Of a stretch of DNA of 64,000 bases, positions 27,069 through 36,002 are shown piece by piece. Source of the stretch: Providencia rettgeri (lineage in GTDB: Bacteria; Pseudomonadota; Gammaproteobacteria; Enterobacterales; Enterobacteriaceae); contig NZ_CP053896.1 of assembly GCF_013255915.1 (NCBI RefSeq), forward strand, positions 2,728,001 through 2,792,000, in the 5' to 3' direction. The notes under the pieces were generated by a model. That model made no database searches. It saw only the letters and a list, made by a program, of their open reading frames with translations, and was not told the origin of the DNA. Position 1 is the stretch's first letter, and every line of letters begins with the position of its first letter. The translations under genes were made by a program, and so were the position numbers.

Positions 27069-28058
27069 TTAGCGTATTTTACAATTTCCCGCTAACTCAA
27101 AACCTGCGGCTTTAGCCGATTGTTCGTCAGTGAAAATGACGGCATTTTTATCAGCGATGGTATTGAAGCTAGCGCAATGTGAAAAATGATATTTTTTAGA
27201 ATTACGATTACCTTTAATTTCAACCGCATCTGATACAATAGATTTATCTTCTATTACTTGAGGCTGATTTAAGGGTGAGACTGGTGAAATATTAACTCCC
27301 TCTGCGCTATTTTTATGATTTAAATTCCATTTTTTCTCCCCTGTCACAAATGGGTTATGATGCCCCATTACCTTAGCGATTCGATTATCTCGCTTGATTT
27401 CCCAAGAGGTTGGAGGATATTTATTATCCCAAGCCATCAATAACTGTTGTTGTTGACGTGACATAGACAAGTTATAGCGGTCATGCATATAAAAATATAC
27501 TCGAGCTACCTGCCCTTTGGCTTCATCTCTTGGCTCAAAGACTTTTTGTTTAAAATCAACTCGGCTACGGCACATTCCGTATGGATACGGTGTATTAGTG
27601 GATAATTGCCCAAAACTAAAATTGCTTCTATCACCATTCACTTCACCAATAGAAGGCGCTAAATTATGCATATCTGCTTCCATTCGGCCAAAAATAGGGT
27701 CACTAGACACACAGTTTTTCCGCCCCCCTTTTTGCCAGCATTGCCTTTGATGACCAAACACCCATGCTGGAACAATATGCTCCCATTCAATACGCTCAGC
27801 TCGGTTCTGTTGTTTACGCACTTGGTAGCCACAAGAGGCTAAGTCAACCTTTCCCCCGCTTTTTCCTACCCATTCCCACTGGCAACCACAATATATTGTT
27901 CCCTCTCCTTGATGATTTTGATCTGCATAAACCTGCGTTTTACTTAGCACTTTAGCTTCTGTAAACGAATTTGGTGCGGAAAATGAAAAAGCAGAGAAAA
28001 GAAATAATAGAATCGAAAAAATGAATTGATAATATTTGGACAAGCTAAATTGTTTCAA
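27069..28058 (-). CDS. Secreted endonuclease I family protein with extra C-terminal domain
   Basis: A 329-residue exported nuclease. Signal peptide about residues 1-28 (ending FSFSAP), then an endonuclease I domain with the metal-site signature [14 protein letters not shown] (His near residue 94), [18 protein letters not shown] and a C-rich start (IYCGCQWEW) resembling EndA/Vvn-type nucleases. These are non-specific periplasmic or secreted DNases/RNases. Beyond residue about 240 the protein has a linker and a C-terminal segment ([13 protein letters not shown]...[10 protein letters not shown]) that resembles the Ada-like metal-binding domain of secreted nucleases. E. coli EndA has no such extension. 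Gene ends at a clear terminator. Confidence 0.85.
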   Translation of the reverse strand: MKQFSLSKYYQFIFSILLFLFSAFSFSAPNSFTEAKVLSKTQVYADQNHQGEGTIYCGCQWEWVGKSGGKVDLASCGYQVRKQQNRAERIEWEHIVPAWVFGHQRQCWQKGGRKNCVSSDPIFGRMEADMHNLAPSIGEVNGDRSNFSFGQLSTNTPYPYGMCRSRVDFKQKVFEPRDEAKGQVARVYFYMHDRYNLSMSRQQQQLLMAWDNKYPPTSWEIKRDNRIAKVMGHHNPFVTGEKKWNLNHKNSAEGVNISPVSPLNQPQVIEDKSIVSDAVEIKGNRNSKKYHFSHCASFNTIADKNAVIFTDEQSAKAAGFELAGNCKIR

Positions 28059-28320
28059 AATAACACCACTAATAAGAATATATGCGAAGAATTAATATAA
28101 ATGCATTAGTTTTTCCTCTAACACATTAATGCATAAGAAGAAATATCACATATTCTAATCAAATAGTAGCATAAATGATATCAGCGATGACCCAATTTTA
28201 TGGTTCACCATCCATATCGGAATTTATGCAGCTTTAATAGGATATCTAAGTCTTATTAGTAAAAAGTAAAGTATGACTTACTCACATAACGAGAATGCCA
28301 GTAAGCCACACCATTAAAAA

Positions 28321-28791
28321 TTACACGCTTGGTCTTTTGCGATATAACCATAAACCAGGTAAAGAAATACCAATAGACAAGGCTCCAACAATGAAAGAGG
28401 CTTTTAAAAAATTAGTCACTAAAATCTCAACTAATTCAGGGTTATAGCCAAATTGCGATATTTTCACGACTGAAATCATTGCAATATAGGCACTAATACC
28501 TGGGAACATCGGGATCACGGCAGCAACAGTAAACACTTTAGGATGAGCTAACCACCAACGCGACCACTGAATACCGATAATACCGATTAAAATTGCAGCA
28601 AGAAAACTTGCCCACTCAATTTGCAATCCTAATGTCATCAGTATCATTCTAAAGCCATAGCCAATAGCACCCAATAAGGCACAATATTTCAATGCCCTTA
28701 CAGGCACATTAAATACCATAGCAAACCCTGCTGCCGGTATAGCGGCTAATAGCATTTTCTCACATAAAGAGAATAGAAATTCTATGCCCAT
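28321..28791 (-). CDS. yjjB: YjjB subunit of a ThrE-type exporter
   Basis: A 156-residue membrane protein that matches E. coli YjjB from end to end ([21 protein letters not shown] and [20 protein letters not shown] are near-identical stretches). The start at 28791 matches E. coli and overlaps the 3' end of yjjP by 10 bp; a longer in-frame ORF upstream is a read into yjjP. In ThrE the two halves are one chain; here, as in E. coli, they are two genes. E. coli YjjPB has been linked to succinate export; the physiological substrate in this organism is not known. Confidence 0.9.
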   Translation of the reverse strand: MGIEFLFSLCEKMLLAAIPAAGFAMVFNVPVRALKYCALLGAIGYGFRMILMTLGLQIEWASFLAAILIGIIGIQWSRWWLAHPKVFTVAAVIPMFPGISAYIAMISVVKISQFGYNPELVEILVTNFLKASFIVGALSIGISLPGLWLYRKRPSV

Positions 28792-29594
28792 TCTTTTAAA
28801 CCCCAGATTGTCATTGCTAACACAACCCCAATACAGGTAGCCAAAGTGAGAAGGCTCGCCATTGTCCAACGCGCTAATCCTGTATTAACATGCCCTTTAA
28901 ACATATCAGCGACTGCATTAATTAATGGAAAGCCGGGAACTAAAAGCAATACACTGGCAGCCATCGAAATTGTTTCAGTCACAGCCAAATACGGTATTTT
29001 CAATAATAAACCTGAGACCGTGGTAGCAACAAAGGCAGTAATACAAAAATTAATTAACGGATTCATTTGATGGGAAGTTAACACTTGCCGCACATACATT
29101 GCACAACCGCTGGCTAAAAATGTAATTAACGCACTCTCCCATCCACCGCCATTCAACCTACTAAAACAAGCACAAGATAGTGCCACCATCAGCACCATTA
29201 ACCATCGAGGATAACGCAACGGTTTAATTGATAATAATTTCTTTTTTAATTGTTTTCGGTCTAACAAATGATGTTCGACTAGGATGACTGCATGTTGAAC
29301 TTCAGTAACAACATGCATATTTATACCGCGGTCAATAATGCGTCGTGTTGACGTTAAGCAGCGACCATCAATTATAGTGGTTAAAACTAATGAATTAGAT
29401 GAAATAGCACTATCGACTTGGCTTGCTCCAAGTGCAATACCCAAACGGGTCGTCAATTGTTCAACGAGCATACTTTCAGCGCCATGTTGCAATAACAATA
29501 AACCACACTCAATACATAGCCGAGTTACCTCACGTTGCTGATTAACAGGATCATCTTGGTCTGTTTTTTGCTCATTTAATACATGCTCTGTCAT
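28782..29594 (-). CDS. yjjP: YjjP subunit of a ThrE-type exporter
   Basis: A 270-residue protein with a soluble N-terminal half and about five hydrophobic segments in the C-terminal half. It is close to E. coli Yjj[32 protein letters not shown] and [25 protein letters not shown] are diagnostic. The first of these is the DUF1212 amphipathic region. A GGGGG ribosome site lies 5 nt before the ATG. Translational coupling with yjjB (10-bp overlap) indicates a two-component exporter. Confidence 0.9.
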   Translation of the reverse strand: MTEHVLNEQKTDQDDPVNQQREVTRLCIECGLLLLQHGAESMLVEQLTTRLGIALGASQVDSAISSNSLVLTTIIDGRCLTSTRRIIDRGINMHVVTEVQHAVILVEHHLLDRKQLKKKLLSIKPLRYPRWLMVLMVALSCACFSRLNGGGWESALITFLASGCAMYVRQVLTSHQMNPLINFCITAFVATTVSGLLLKIPYLAVTETISMAASVLLLVPGFPLINAVADMFKGHVNTGLARWTMASLLTLATCIGVVLAMTIWGLKEWA

Positions 29595-29792
29595 CTTGCC
29601 CCCAACATTGTGACAACCATTCAGATATCTACCTAAACATGTTAATCTTTATAAATATCATAAAGACAAATATCAGCTTAAATGATGATCTCTTTCAGGT
29701 AAATCTGTGATTGAGGTAACGTGATTTAAACTATTTCGTAAAATTTGTTATGTTATTTTCTTATTGAAGACAAATTGTAGGATTAACCATTC

Positions 29793-30434
29793 ATGAATAG
29801 CCCTCTAAAAGCTAAAACCCCAAAAGGCCAACGTCGGCATCAGGCGTTGATCACTGCAGCAACTGAAATTTTTCTGCAATATGGGTTTGAAGGCGCAACT
29901 CTGGATATGATTATTGAACGTGCAGGGGGCTCTCGCTCAACCTTATATAAAAATTTTGGTGATAAAGAAGGGTTATTTGCTGCGGTTATTGCATCAATGA
30001 TTGATGATATTTTTCAAGAGCCCGACGAAAAAACACCACCACTGGATACGATTGAGTCCATACTTTCTTTTTATGGTTCTCGATTTTTATTGAATGTGCT
30101 TAAGCCTGAATCCATTGGGTTATACCGGTTAATTTTAGGTGAATACAACCGTTTCCCAGAAATAACTCACGCATTTTTTGAGCAAGGTCCAGTAAAAAGC
30201 TATCGTCTGTTGACACAAAAATTGGCTTTGCTTCCTGACGTTAAAGTGGATGAAAAAACATTGTTAAGCATTTCTTCACGCTACCTAGAAATGCTAAAAG
30301 CGGATGTGTTTATCACCACTTTCTGTATTGCTGATTTCAAGCCCAGCGATGAATTTATTCAACAGCAAATTGCTATGTCTGTCGATATCATCGCCAGTTA
30401 TATCCGTAAAATCAGTAAAACCACAGCCGACTAA
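29793..30434 (+). CDS. TetR/AcrR family transcriptional regulator
   Basis: A 213-residue repressor-type regulator. The N-terminal helix-turn-helix is at about residues 15-62 (GATLDMIIERAGGSRSTLYKNFGDKEGLFAAV), and the helical C-terminal ligand domain starts near residue 70. It converges on an unknown gene and overlaps it by 4 bp. A 24-bp palindrome upstream of that gene (30859-30882) is a candidate operator. Ligand and full target set unknown. Confidence 0.88.
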   Translation: MNSPLKAKTPKGQRRHQALITAATEIFLQYGFEGATLDMIIERAGGSRSTLYKNFGDKEGLFAAVIASMIDDIFQEPDEKTPPLDTIESILSFYGSRFLLNVLKPESIGLYRLILGEYNRFPEITHAFFEQGPVKSYRLLTQKLALLPDVKVDEKTLLSISSRYLEMLKADVFITTFCIADFKPSDEFIQQQIAMSVDIIASYIRKISKTTAD

Positions 30435-30853
30435 GCTAGAACTGATTGGGCTTGTTCTTTGGCTGCCATGGAATTATTTGCGATTAAAACTTGAGGGCCG
30501 TACAACGCAGACAGCATGGGTGCCATTCGTTCCATTTCTTCTTGATCTCGCCCGTCAGGTTGTAGGGTAACAACCAGAGCACGACAATGTTGCTCCATCG
30601 CTTCTTTTGCATCTTTTAACCAACGACGTATATATTTCATGCTTTCCATATCTTCTAAGGATGGTTTTTCTTTTTTAACCACCGGAGGATATATCAATAC
30701 AAACTCATTTCTTCTTGCCAATAGCATATCCATTTCCTCTAACCATAAACGGGTTTCATCCATCGTTGAAGGAAATACATTCATCTCACAGATTGGCCAG
30801 CTTTCTGTTTTTATCATCTTTTTGTTCATCATAATCATCTCTTTTGTCATCAT
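30431..30853 (-). CDS. Unknown 140-residue protein under a palindromic operator
   Basis: A 140-residue soluble protein without a signal or membrane segment. It begins with a Met- and Lys-rich stretch that offers several start codons, so the first 8-13 residues may not be translated; a AAGAGA ribosome-like site lies before the ATG pair eight codons in. Two Trp and the alternation of hydrophobic strands and helices (FVLIYPPV, RRWLKDAKEAMEQHCRALVVTLQP) suggest an alpha/beta fold perhaps like SpoIIAA/STAS, but I cannot name it. It overlaps the TetR gene tail to tail and carries a perfect palindrome and a Fur-like site upstream, which points to control by TetR and by iron. Confidence 0.6.
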   Translation of the reverse strand: MMTKEMIMMNKKMIKTESWPICEMNVFPSTMDETRLWLEEMDMLLARRNEFVLIYPPVVKKEKPSLEDMESMKYIRRWLKDAKEAMEQHCRALVVTLQPDGRDQEEMERMAPMLSALYGPQVLIANNSMAAKEQAQSVLA

Positions 30854-30858
30854 TACTC

Positions 30859-30882
30859 AAAGTGTACTCAAATGTACACTTT
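30859..30882. promoter_or_regulatory. Perfect palindromic operator candidate
   Basis: AAAGTGTAC-TCAAAT-GTACACTTT is a perfect 9-bp inverted repeat with a 6-bp spacer, ending 6 bp before the unknown gene's start. Its symmetry suits the TetR-type regulator encoded just downstream. Confidence 0.6.
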
Positions 30883-30898
30883 TACATTGCACACAGTC

Positions 30899-30917
30899 AA
30901 GAATGATTATCATTTGT
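30899..30917. promoter_or_regulatory. Fur-like site
   Basis: AATGATTATCATT is a near-perfect core of the Fur palindrome; the outer bases match poorly (12 of 19). It is 46 bp upstream of the unknown gene. Confidence 0.45.
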
Positions 30918-31072
30918 GTTTTGCAAATTATGCTATTACCCCGAGTTACTAACAGGAATACTCTCAATATGCAGTAAAAATTTATCAATTAAAAACATTC
31001 ACGTGTTCGAGTGATGCGTTTTTGAATATGGGATGTTATTCTGACGATATTATGAATTTTAAAAGCGAAAAT

Positions 31073-31369
31073 ATGATGAAAAAAACTCTTCCAATTGCAT
31101 TTAGCCTTTTAATGGCTTTCACTGCATTTAATGCAAATGCAGGTGCTACCTGTGATACTTATTTCAAAGAAATGAACGACCTTGTTAAGCAAGCTGAAGA
31201 ACAATATAAAGATGAAGCCAATGCAGGTGAACAAATTGCATTAATGAAGTCACAATTAGAGGAAGCGAAAAAAGCCCTTGCTAGCTACCCTGATGATGCA
31301 CAAGAGCAAGCTTGTAGCCAAGCACTTAAAGCAATTGAGCAAGCCAAAGAAGCGGTTAAAACCCCCTAG
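31073..31369 (+). CDS. DUF5339 family small exported protein
   Basis: A 98-residue exported protein. The signal peptide (KKTLPIAFSLLMAFTAFNANA) supports a start at 31073 or the next ATG at 31076; an upstream in-frame ATG at 31022 would put 17 polar residues before it. The mature part is short, acidic and helical, with two cysteines (CDTYFKEM and EQACSQAL) that could form a disulfide linking its two helices. I recognise it as DUF5339, which is common in Morganellaceae; no function is known. It ends at a bidirectional terminator shared with the usp gene. Confidence 0.8.
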   Translation: MMKKTLPIAFSLLMAFTAFNANAGATCDTYFKEMNDLVKQAEEQYKDEANAGEQIALMKSQLEEAKKALASYPDDAQEQACSQALKAIEQAKEAVKTP

Positions 31370-31390
31370 ATTTGTTCGCTTTTAATAGAC

Positions 31391-31424
31391 AAAAAATAGC
31401 CTGCTAAGCAGGCTATTTTATTTT
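31391..31424. terminator. Bidirectional terminator
   Basis: A perfect 11-bp stem (AAATAGCCTGC/GCAGGCTATTT) with a 3-nt loop, with A and T tracts on both sides, lies between convergent genes. Confidence 0.9.
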
Positions 31425-31860
31425 ATCGAACCACAAGAACCGAAATCTTAGCATAGGAAACAATCCCAGAAGCATTTGAACCTAATAAATGCGTTGAAAT
31501 ACTTGGATTGCGTGAGCCGATAACAATAAGATCAGCATCAATAGCTTCAGCTTCTGATAAAACTTTGTCTCTTGGTGAACCAAACTCAACCTTATAAGAG
31601 ATTTTGTCTGACGGATAATCAATTTTTTCAATAATTTCTTTTAACTGTTCTTCTGAACGTTCAAGTGCTTTTTTAGCAAATGAGGACAATAAATCATAAT
31701 GATAACTGTAGCTCATTGAAAATCTTGAAACATCCGGAACTGAGTGAAATAAGTGAATTTTCGCATCTGAAATTTTTGCTAAATAAATAGCATGTTTTAA
31801 TGCATTATCTGTTAGTACATCTTCAGATATATCCACAGGAACCAAAATTGTTTTATACAT
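31423..31860 (-). CDS. Universal stress protein (UspF/UspG-like)
   Basis: A 145-residue UspA-fold protein: MYKTILVPVD at the start and the nucleotide-binding stretch VIGSRNPSISTHLLGSNASGIV near the C-terminus (G-2x-G-9x-G-S type), which marks the ATP-binding UspFG class. The ATG at 31860 has an AAGGGG ribosome site 6 nt away and removes a 13-residue upstream extension. A second usp gene (32490-32918) lies 126 bp beyond the membrane protein gene; the two proteins share the family core but differ in the middle. Confidence 0.9.
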   Translation of the reverse strand: MYKTILVPVDISEDVLTDNALKHAIYLAKISDAKIHLFHSVPDVSRFSMSYSYHYDLLSSFAKKALERSEEQLKEIIEKIDYPSDKISYKVEFGSPRDKVLSEAEAIDADLIVIGSRNPSISTHLLGSNASGIVSYAKISVLVVR

Positions 31861-32028
31861 ATGATGCCCCTTATTAGTTATGTTTACATTTTTATTCAAG
31901 CTGTATTGTTGTGTATTTTTACAACTTGGTTATTAGGCGTAGCGGGTGAATATTGTCCTTTTACTCTTCTAAGTATAGTCTTACTACACTAAAAAAAGCT
32001 GTGAAGCCCCTTACTATTACAACAAAAA

Positions 32029-32364
32029 TTATTCTTCTAAATGCCATTTATGCAAAACGCGATGAATAAAAGGAGTTACGATTAATCCAATACTGATAAT
32101 AAAAACGCTTTGTAAAAATAGACCATAAATAGCAATAAAGAAACGACCTCCTCGTGTAATAGGAGCCGGCTCAATAGCTTGTCCACTCAACATAGACAAC
32201 GCATTAAGCATTGACTCAACAACTGAGTGACCTTCAATAAAATAAAAACCAACTATACCGGGTAATAAGCCAAGAAAAAAAATCAAAAGTGCGAGTAAAT
32301 AAAAACGCAAAACTCTCAGAACAAAGTGTTCAACACGCAGTAATTCTTGCGAAAACTTTTCCAT
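32029..32364 (-). CDS. Small two-helix membrane protein between two usp genes
   Basis: A 111-residue protein with two membrane segments (about residues 18-43 and 72-98) separated by a loop with a short amphipathic helix (ESMLNALSMLSGQ). This helix-loop arrangement resembles the pore helix of two-segment ion channels, but no selectivity signature (T-x-G-Y-G) is present, so I do not call it a channel. The strongly basic C-terminus (HRVLHKWHLEE) should face the cytoplasm. It lies between and in line with two universal stress protein genes, which suggests the three act together, perhaps with stress proteins regulating the membrane protein. Confidence 0.55.
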   Translation of the reverse strand: MEKFSQELLRVEHFVLRVLRFYLLALLIFFLGLLPGIVGFYFIEGHSVVESMLNALSMLSGQAIEPAPITRGGRFFIAIYGLFLQSVFIISIGLIVTPFIHRVLHKWHLEE

Positions 32365-32453
32365 ATTGACTCAAACTCACCTTGTTATAAGTAAGATCAA
32401 TTAACTTGAATACTAAAATTAATTAAATTGGCAATATACATAATCAAATAACA

Positions 32454-32480
32454 AAGAACCCACCCGATAAGCAGGTTCTT
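32454..32480 (-). terminator. Possible terminator after the upstream usp gene
   Basis: A 7-bp stem AAGAACC (32454-32460)/GGTTCTT (32474-32480) follows the usp stop on the minus strand. The T tract is weak (TTTGTTATT). Confidence 0.5.
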
Positions 32481-32489
32481 CTCTAATTA

Positions 32490-32918
32490 TTAACGTACAA
32501 CCAGTACTGATGTTTCCGCGTAGCGCACTATTCCCGCGGCTGTTGACCCTAAAAGATGAGTTGTAATATTTGGACGACGAGAACCAATAACAATAATATC
32601 TGCATTAATGTCTTTTGCTGTATTAATCACTTCATCTCGCGGGGAACCAAACGTTATAGTATAACTAACATCATCATGAGGTAAATCAATTGAATCCATT
32701 AACATTTTCATGTCTTCTTCCGCTTTCACCGTCGCACGGTCTTTGATTTCCATGTAACCTAAGGCGTACGCATTAATAATTGCTGAAGAAATGGGTAAAA
32801 CATGAATAAGATGAATTTTAGCACCGGATTGCTTTGCAAGATTAACAGCGTGACGGACTGCTTTACTGGTTAATTCATCTTCTGTTAAGTCGATAGGGAC
32901 CAGAATCGTTTTATACAT
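32490..32918 (-). CDS. Universal stress protein (UspF/UspG-like)
   Basis: A 142-residue UspA-fold protein with MYKTILVPIDLTE at the start and VIGSRRPNITTHLLGSTAAGIVRYA at the end, which holds the ATP-binding glycines of the UspFG class. It differs from its neighbour at 31423-31860 in the middle helices. The two probably arose by duplication around the small membrane protein gene that lies between them. Confidence 0.9.
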   Translation of the reverse strand: MYKTILVPIDLTEDELTSKAVRHAVNLAKQSGAKIHLIHVLPISSAIINAYALGYMEIKDRATVKAEEDMKMLMDSIDLPHDDVSYTITFGSPRDEVINTAKDINADIIVIGSRRPNITTHLLGSTAAGIVRYAETSVLVVR

Positions 32919-33032
32919 AACCCCTCCTAAAATAGTTAAAATGAAGTTCTACAACAAAATTATAAACAATTACTAATAAATGTCTCTTATCCACAAAGAT
33001 AAATGAGATCTCTAACTACAAATAAAAACAAG

Positions 33033-33470
33033 CTATTCCCTTAGCCATGGCGTTACAGTTAAACCAACTAACATACCTTCAGGACTTAATAACCTTGTGA
33101 CTGTTTGCCCCCAAGGTTCCATTCGGTTATTAACTAATAAGACATAACCTTCTTTAAGGCAAATTTTTGTAATTTTTTCAATGTCTGAAACCTCAAACTC
33201 CATCCAGCTTTGCGGGGTAGGTATGTTTTTAGGCCATTCACCTTGACCAAAACACGATTGAGCGGCTTGCTCTATAGGCCAAAGTGCAAAATGTTTGACA
33301 CCTTCTAGCCCTTCTTGCTCACAAGTTAAATATTGGCTCCCTTCTTCAATTGGTTTTAAAGGTAGCTTTAACAACTCAAGATAAAAAGAGTGACTTTTTT
33401 TATAATCTGTAACTATTGGTCCAAATCCTGCAACAAACAATACATCAGAGCTATCTTGTAAATGTATCAT
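33033..33470 (-). CDS. VOC (glyoxalase/bleomycin resistance) family protein
   Basis: A 145-residue protein with the paired beta-alpha-beta-beta-beta modules of the vicinal oxygen chelate fold: FGPIVTDYKKSHSFYLELL in the first module and FEVSDIEKITKICLKEGYVL in the second. Acidic or His metal ligands are not obvious at the usual spots, so it may bind a small molecule without metal catalysis, as some family members do. It stands between a usp cluster and mviM with no clear link to either. Confidence 0.8.
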   Translation of the reverse strand: MIHLQDSSDVLFVAGFGPIVTDYKKSHSFYLELLKLPLKPIEEGSQYLTCEQEGLEGVKHFALWPIEQAAQSCFGQGEWPKNIPTPQSWMEFEVSDIEKITKICLKEGYVLLVNNRMEPWGQTVTRLLSPEGMLVGLTVTPWLRE

Positions 33471-33550
33471 CTCGCGTTCCTATAAAGTAATGAGATACTA
33501 AAAATTTACTGTTTAATAAAATAGATAATGACTTTTAACATAGAAGATAA

Positions 33551-34480
33551 TTAATCACTGATTGTATTCGCTGTAGATATCATCTTTTCAACCATTCTTT
33601 GAGCCTTCAAGCCCTCTTCGCCACTGACCAACGGTTGAGTTTGATTTGAAACAGAATCAATAAAATGACGAATTGCACCATCAAAGCCGCGTTGAACTAA
33701 AATCGAATCCCAATTAGCCGGTTTTCTCTCGCTAATCCCAATGGCATTTTCGTTCCACCAATGGTTCATATTGGTTATTTGGTGAATACTGTCTTCAGCC
33801 ACCACAATAAGTTGCTCTTGTTGGCTTCCTGCTTTGCGATGCATCGATGTTGTTAGCCAACTTTGGCCAGCTTGCATATGGTGCTCTGCATAAAATAGCT
33901 CACCAGCATTTGTGTTATGAATACTACCACTGATTAATTCTACATTTTTTTGCGCTATCCACATTACAGTATCAACAATATGCAAATAATCATCTAATAA
34001 CGTAAATCTAGCGTCATTCGGCCCTACGCTGTTCATACGGTGCTTATCCATACGAATAGACGTGATATTTTTAATATCCTGTTTAACTGCCAAATAAAAT
34101 GGCGAGAAGCGGCGGTTAAACCCAACCATTAACATTTTCTGGCGTCGCGCTGCAAACTCAATTAATTGCTCGGATTGTTCAGTTAATTCAGTCAATGGCT
34201 TATCAACATAGATATGGACGTTTGCCTCTAATAGCCGCTTGATTACTTCAAAATGGCTTTTCGTCGCACTATGAACAAAAATAGCATCACATTGCTGTGC
34301 TAGTGCGTCAATATTGCTAAACAGGAGGATTCGATAACTATCACAAACTAATTTTGCCTTTGATTGATTAGGAGAAAAAGCGCCAACTAACTCCCAATTT
34401 TCTTCTTTCGTTAAAACCGGTAAATACGCTTTTTGTGCAATAGAACCTAAGCCAACTACACCTAACTTTAATTTTCGCAT
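33551..34480 (-). CDS. mviM: MviM/YceM family Gfo/Idh/MocA oxidoreductase
   Basis: A 309-residue NAD(P)-dependent oxidoreductase that matches E. coli YceM (MviM) along its length: GVVGLGSIAQKAYLPVL is the Rossmann loop, VDKPLTE the substrate-site Lys motif, MVGFNRRFSPFY and SVGPNDARFTLLDDYLHIVDT are conserved stretches. The substrate is not known. The ATG at 34480 gives the E. coli N-terminus, while a GTG three codons upstream is possible. In E. coli this gene sits beside murJ; here it is divergent from the RyhB gene. Confidence 0.9.
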   Translation of the reverse strand: MRKLKLGVVGLGSIAQKAYLPVLTKEENWELVGAFSPNQSKAKLVCDSYRILLFSNIDALAQQCDAIFVHSATKSHFEVIKRLLEANVHIYVDKPLTELTEQSEQLIEFAARRQKMLMVGFNRRFSPFYLAVKQDIKNITSIRMDKHRMNSVGPNDARFTLLDDYLHIVDTVMWIAQKNVELISGSIHNTNAGELFYAEHHMQAGQSWLTTSMHRKAGSQQEQLIVVAEDSIHQITNMNHWWNENAIGISERKPANWDSILVQRGFDGAIRHFIDSVSNQTQPLVSGEEGLKAQRMVEKMISTANTISD

Positions 34481-34662
34481 CGTAAACACGCCTATTAATG
34501 ATTAATCTGAGCAAGAATAATCTCATTAATATCAATTAAAAAATTTTTTTTGGGGTAATAACGTAATTTTAATTAGAAATAAATATACAACATTTTGTTT
34601 TTTATAAATAAAAAACAAAATCAAGTGAAGAATGAGAATGAGTAACTACATAAAAAAAAGGG

Positions 34663-34691
34663 TTGATTTCTTAAATGAGAATGGTTATCTT
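34663..34691 (+). promoter_or_regulatory. Fur-regulated promoter of the first RyhB gene
   Basis: A -35 box TTGATT (34663-34668) and -10 box TATCTT (34686-34691) are 17 bp apart, and a Fur-like site (34671-34689, 13 of 19 matches) covers the -10 box, as at E. coli ryhB. Confidence 0.75.
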
Positions 34692-34697
34692 TTACCT

Positions 34698-34795
34698 CGT
34701 GAATACTTGAGTAAATCACTCAGGTTTATCACAAACGACATTGCTCACATTGCTTCCAGTTTAGCAGGCCAACTTTATATGTTGGCCTTTTTTTT
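34698..34795 (+). ncRNA. ryhB: RyhB small RNA (copy 1)
   Basis: The conserved RyhB core CGACATTGCTCACATTGCT followed by TCC is at about 34736-34757, and a terminator stem GGCCAAC/GTTGGCC with a run of eight T ends the transcript at about 34795. The inferred length, about 98 nt, suits RyhB (90 nt in E. coli). RyhB pairs with mRNAs of iron-using proteins through Hfq under iron shortage. The overlapping Fur site and the promoter 7 bp upstream support the start, which is inferred. It is close to the 3' end of the yaeF-like gene on the other strand. Confidence 0.92.
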
Positions 34796-34810
34796 GTTTA
34801 AAATTACACA

Positions 34811-35590
34811 CTATTTTCTGCGTATTGCACTACTAAAGCTCCATGATTTCAAATGCCCAACATACGCTAGACGCTGGGTTGGCATGAAAGTTGGCACATC
34901 ACCTGTACGCATATGTAATATATCCGCAGGTGTTATCCACGATGAGTTACCTTCAAATAAGGGAATACCTGCATATTTATAAGCATCGAGGACAAACTGT
35001 GAACAAAAGAAACCATTAGCTTGGTCTATATCATCGCCTAATTGAACTTTAGCTAAAGTTTTTAAGCAAAAATTACGTATCGTTTCACCAATTAATGGAA
35101 GCTCACATACCCTTTTTGTGATCATCCAAGGCGCTATCATCACAATACCTTTATAATTATATTTATTTCCATTATTTTGAACTGAAAACTCGCGTAATTT
35201 TTCTGCATGCAATGATGTTAAGCCTGTTTGCCTCAGCACTACCATGTTGTTAGAGTCTCTCACTGCTTGGTCTAATGTAATGATCCTAACGCCACTTCCA
35301 ACAGACTCAGCTACTTCCCCCAACCCCAAGTAAATAGATGCGTGACTTACCCCACTAATACTAAATAACCGAATTCCCCATGAATTTAACCCTGTAGCAG
35401 AAGATAAAAGAATATCGCCTGGCAACATGTCAGAAACCGCCAACGGCTCAACAGAATCCTTGATAGGAATCGTGTTTGCGTGTTGAATATTAAAATTTAA
35501 GCGATTAGTTTCTTCATCTGATTTGAATTGAGTTGAACACCCTGAAAGAGAAAAACAAAATAAAAATAGCAGGAAACAATAAAATTTCAT
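34811..35590 (-). CDS. yaeF: YaeF-like permuted papain-fold lipoprotein
   Basis: A 259-residue lipoprotein with lipobox LSGC (Cys18) after a hydrophobic signal. The mature part is a permuted NlpC/P60-like fold: the catalytic His comes first (GVSHASIYLG, His82) and the Cys later (NGFFCSQFV, Cys195), the order of the YaeF/YiiX family. Such enzymes are thought to cleave a lipid- or peptide-type bond in the envelope, but the substrate of YaeF is not known. The 3' end is 16 bp from the end of the RyhB transcript on the other strand. Confidence 0.85.
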   Translation of the reverse strand: MKFYCFLLFLFCFSLSGCSTQFKSDEETNRLNFNIQHANTIPIKDSVEPLAVSDMLPGDILLSSATGLNSWGIRLFSISGVSHASIYLGLGEVAESVGSGVRIITLDQAVRDSNNMVVLRQTGLTSLHAEKLREFSVQNNGNKYNYKGIVMIAPWMITKRVCELPLIGETIRNFCLKTLAKVQLGDDIDQANGFFCSQFVLDAYKYAGIPLFEGNSSWITPADILHMRTGDVPTFMPTQRLAYVGHLKSWSFSSAIRRK

Positions 35591-35776
35591 TCAATAACAC
35601 CCGATAGTCATCTTTCTTTTTAGTTTTTAATTAATGAAGATAATATCGCTTAATCTATTTTATGACTACTGTTTATTTCTATAATAGAAGAGTTAGAATA
35701 TTACTCATATGAGTGGTGCATATTGAAATGAGCTAACGTAATCTAATGAAAAATTAGTTTTAACAACTTAAATTTA

Positions 35777-35803
35777 ACCCTCTAGTAAACACTAGAGGGT
35801 TAC
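35777..35803 (-). terminator. Hairpin downstream of the 62-residue gene
   Basis: An 11-bp perfect stem (AACCCTCTAGT/ACTAGAGGGTT) with a 5-nt loop lies 11 bp past the stop of the small gene, with AAATTT after it on the minus strand. Confidence 0.7.
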
Positions 35804-35813
35804 ATACATTCAA

Positions 35814-36002
35814 TTAACTAATAACATATTCTGGGTAAAAAACGGTTACTGAATGATATGTCTTCTTTTCTGTCGCTTTATTCTTTTGTACTGCAACTGT
35901 AGTATTATCTTTAGAACCAAGCGAAACACGTATGTTTTTTTTAGAGCGACTTAATTTATAAGGCATACCTAATAAACGACGTGCATTATTATTACTAACC
36001 AT
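35814..36002 (-). CDS. Unknown small basic protein, 62 residues
   Basis: A strong AAGGAG ribosome site 6 nt before the ATG and a clear hairpin after the stop make this small gene credible. The product is basic (rich in Lys and Arg, net positive) with an N-terminal SNNNARRLLGMPYKLSRSKKN segment and a beta-prone C-terminal half (YHSVTVFYPEYVIS). There is no membrane segment or signal. I do not recognise it. A nucleic-acid-binding role is possible from charge alone. Confidence 0.6.
   Translation of the reverse strand: MVSNNNARRLLGMPYKLSRSKKNIRVSLGSKDNTTVAVQKNKATEKKTYHSVTVFYPEYVIS

Noticed and set aside
34632-34982. 116-codon plus-strand ORF downstream of mviM
   Set aside because: It spans the RyhB promoter, RyhB and its terminator, and then the antisense of the yaeF-like gene. 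RyhB explains the sequence better.
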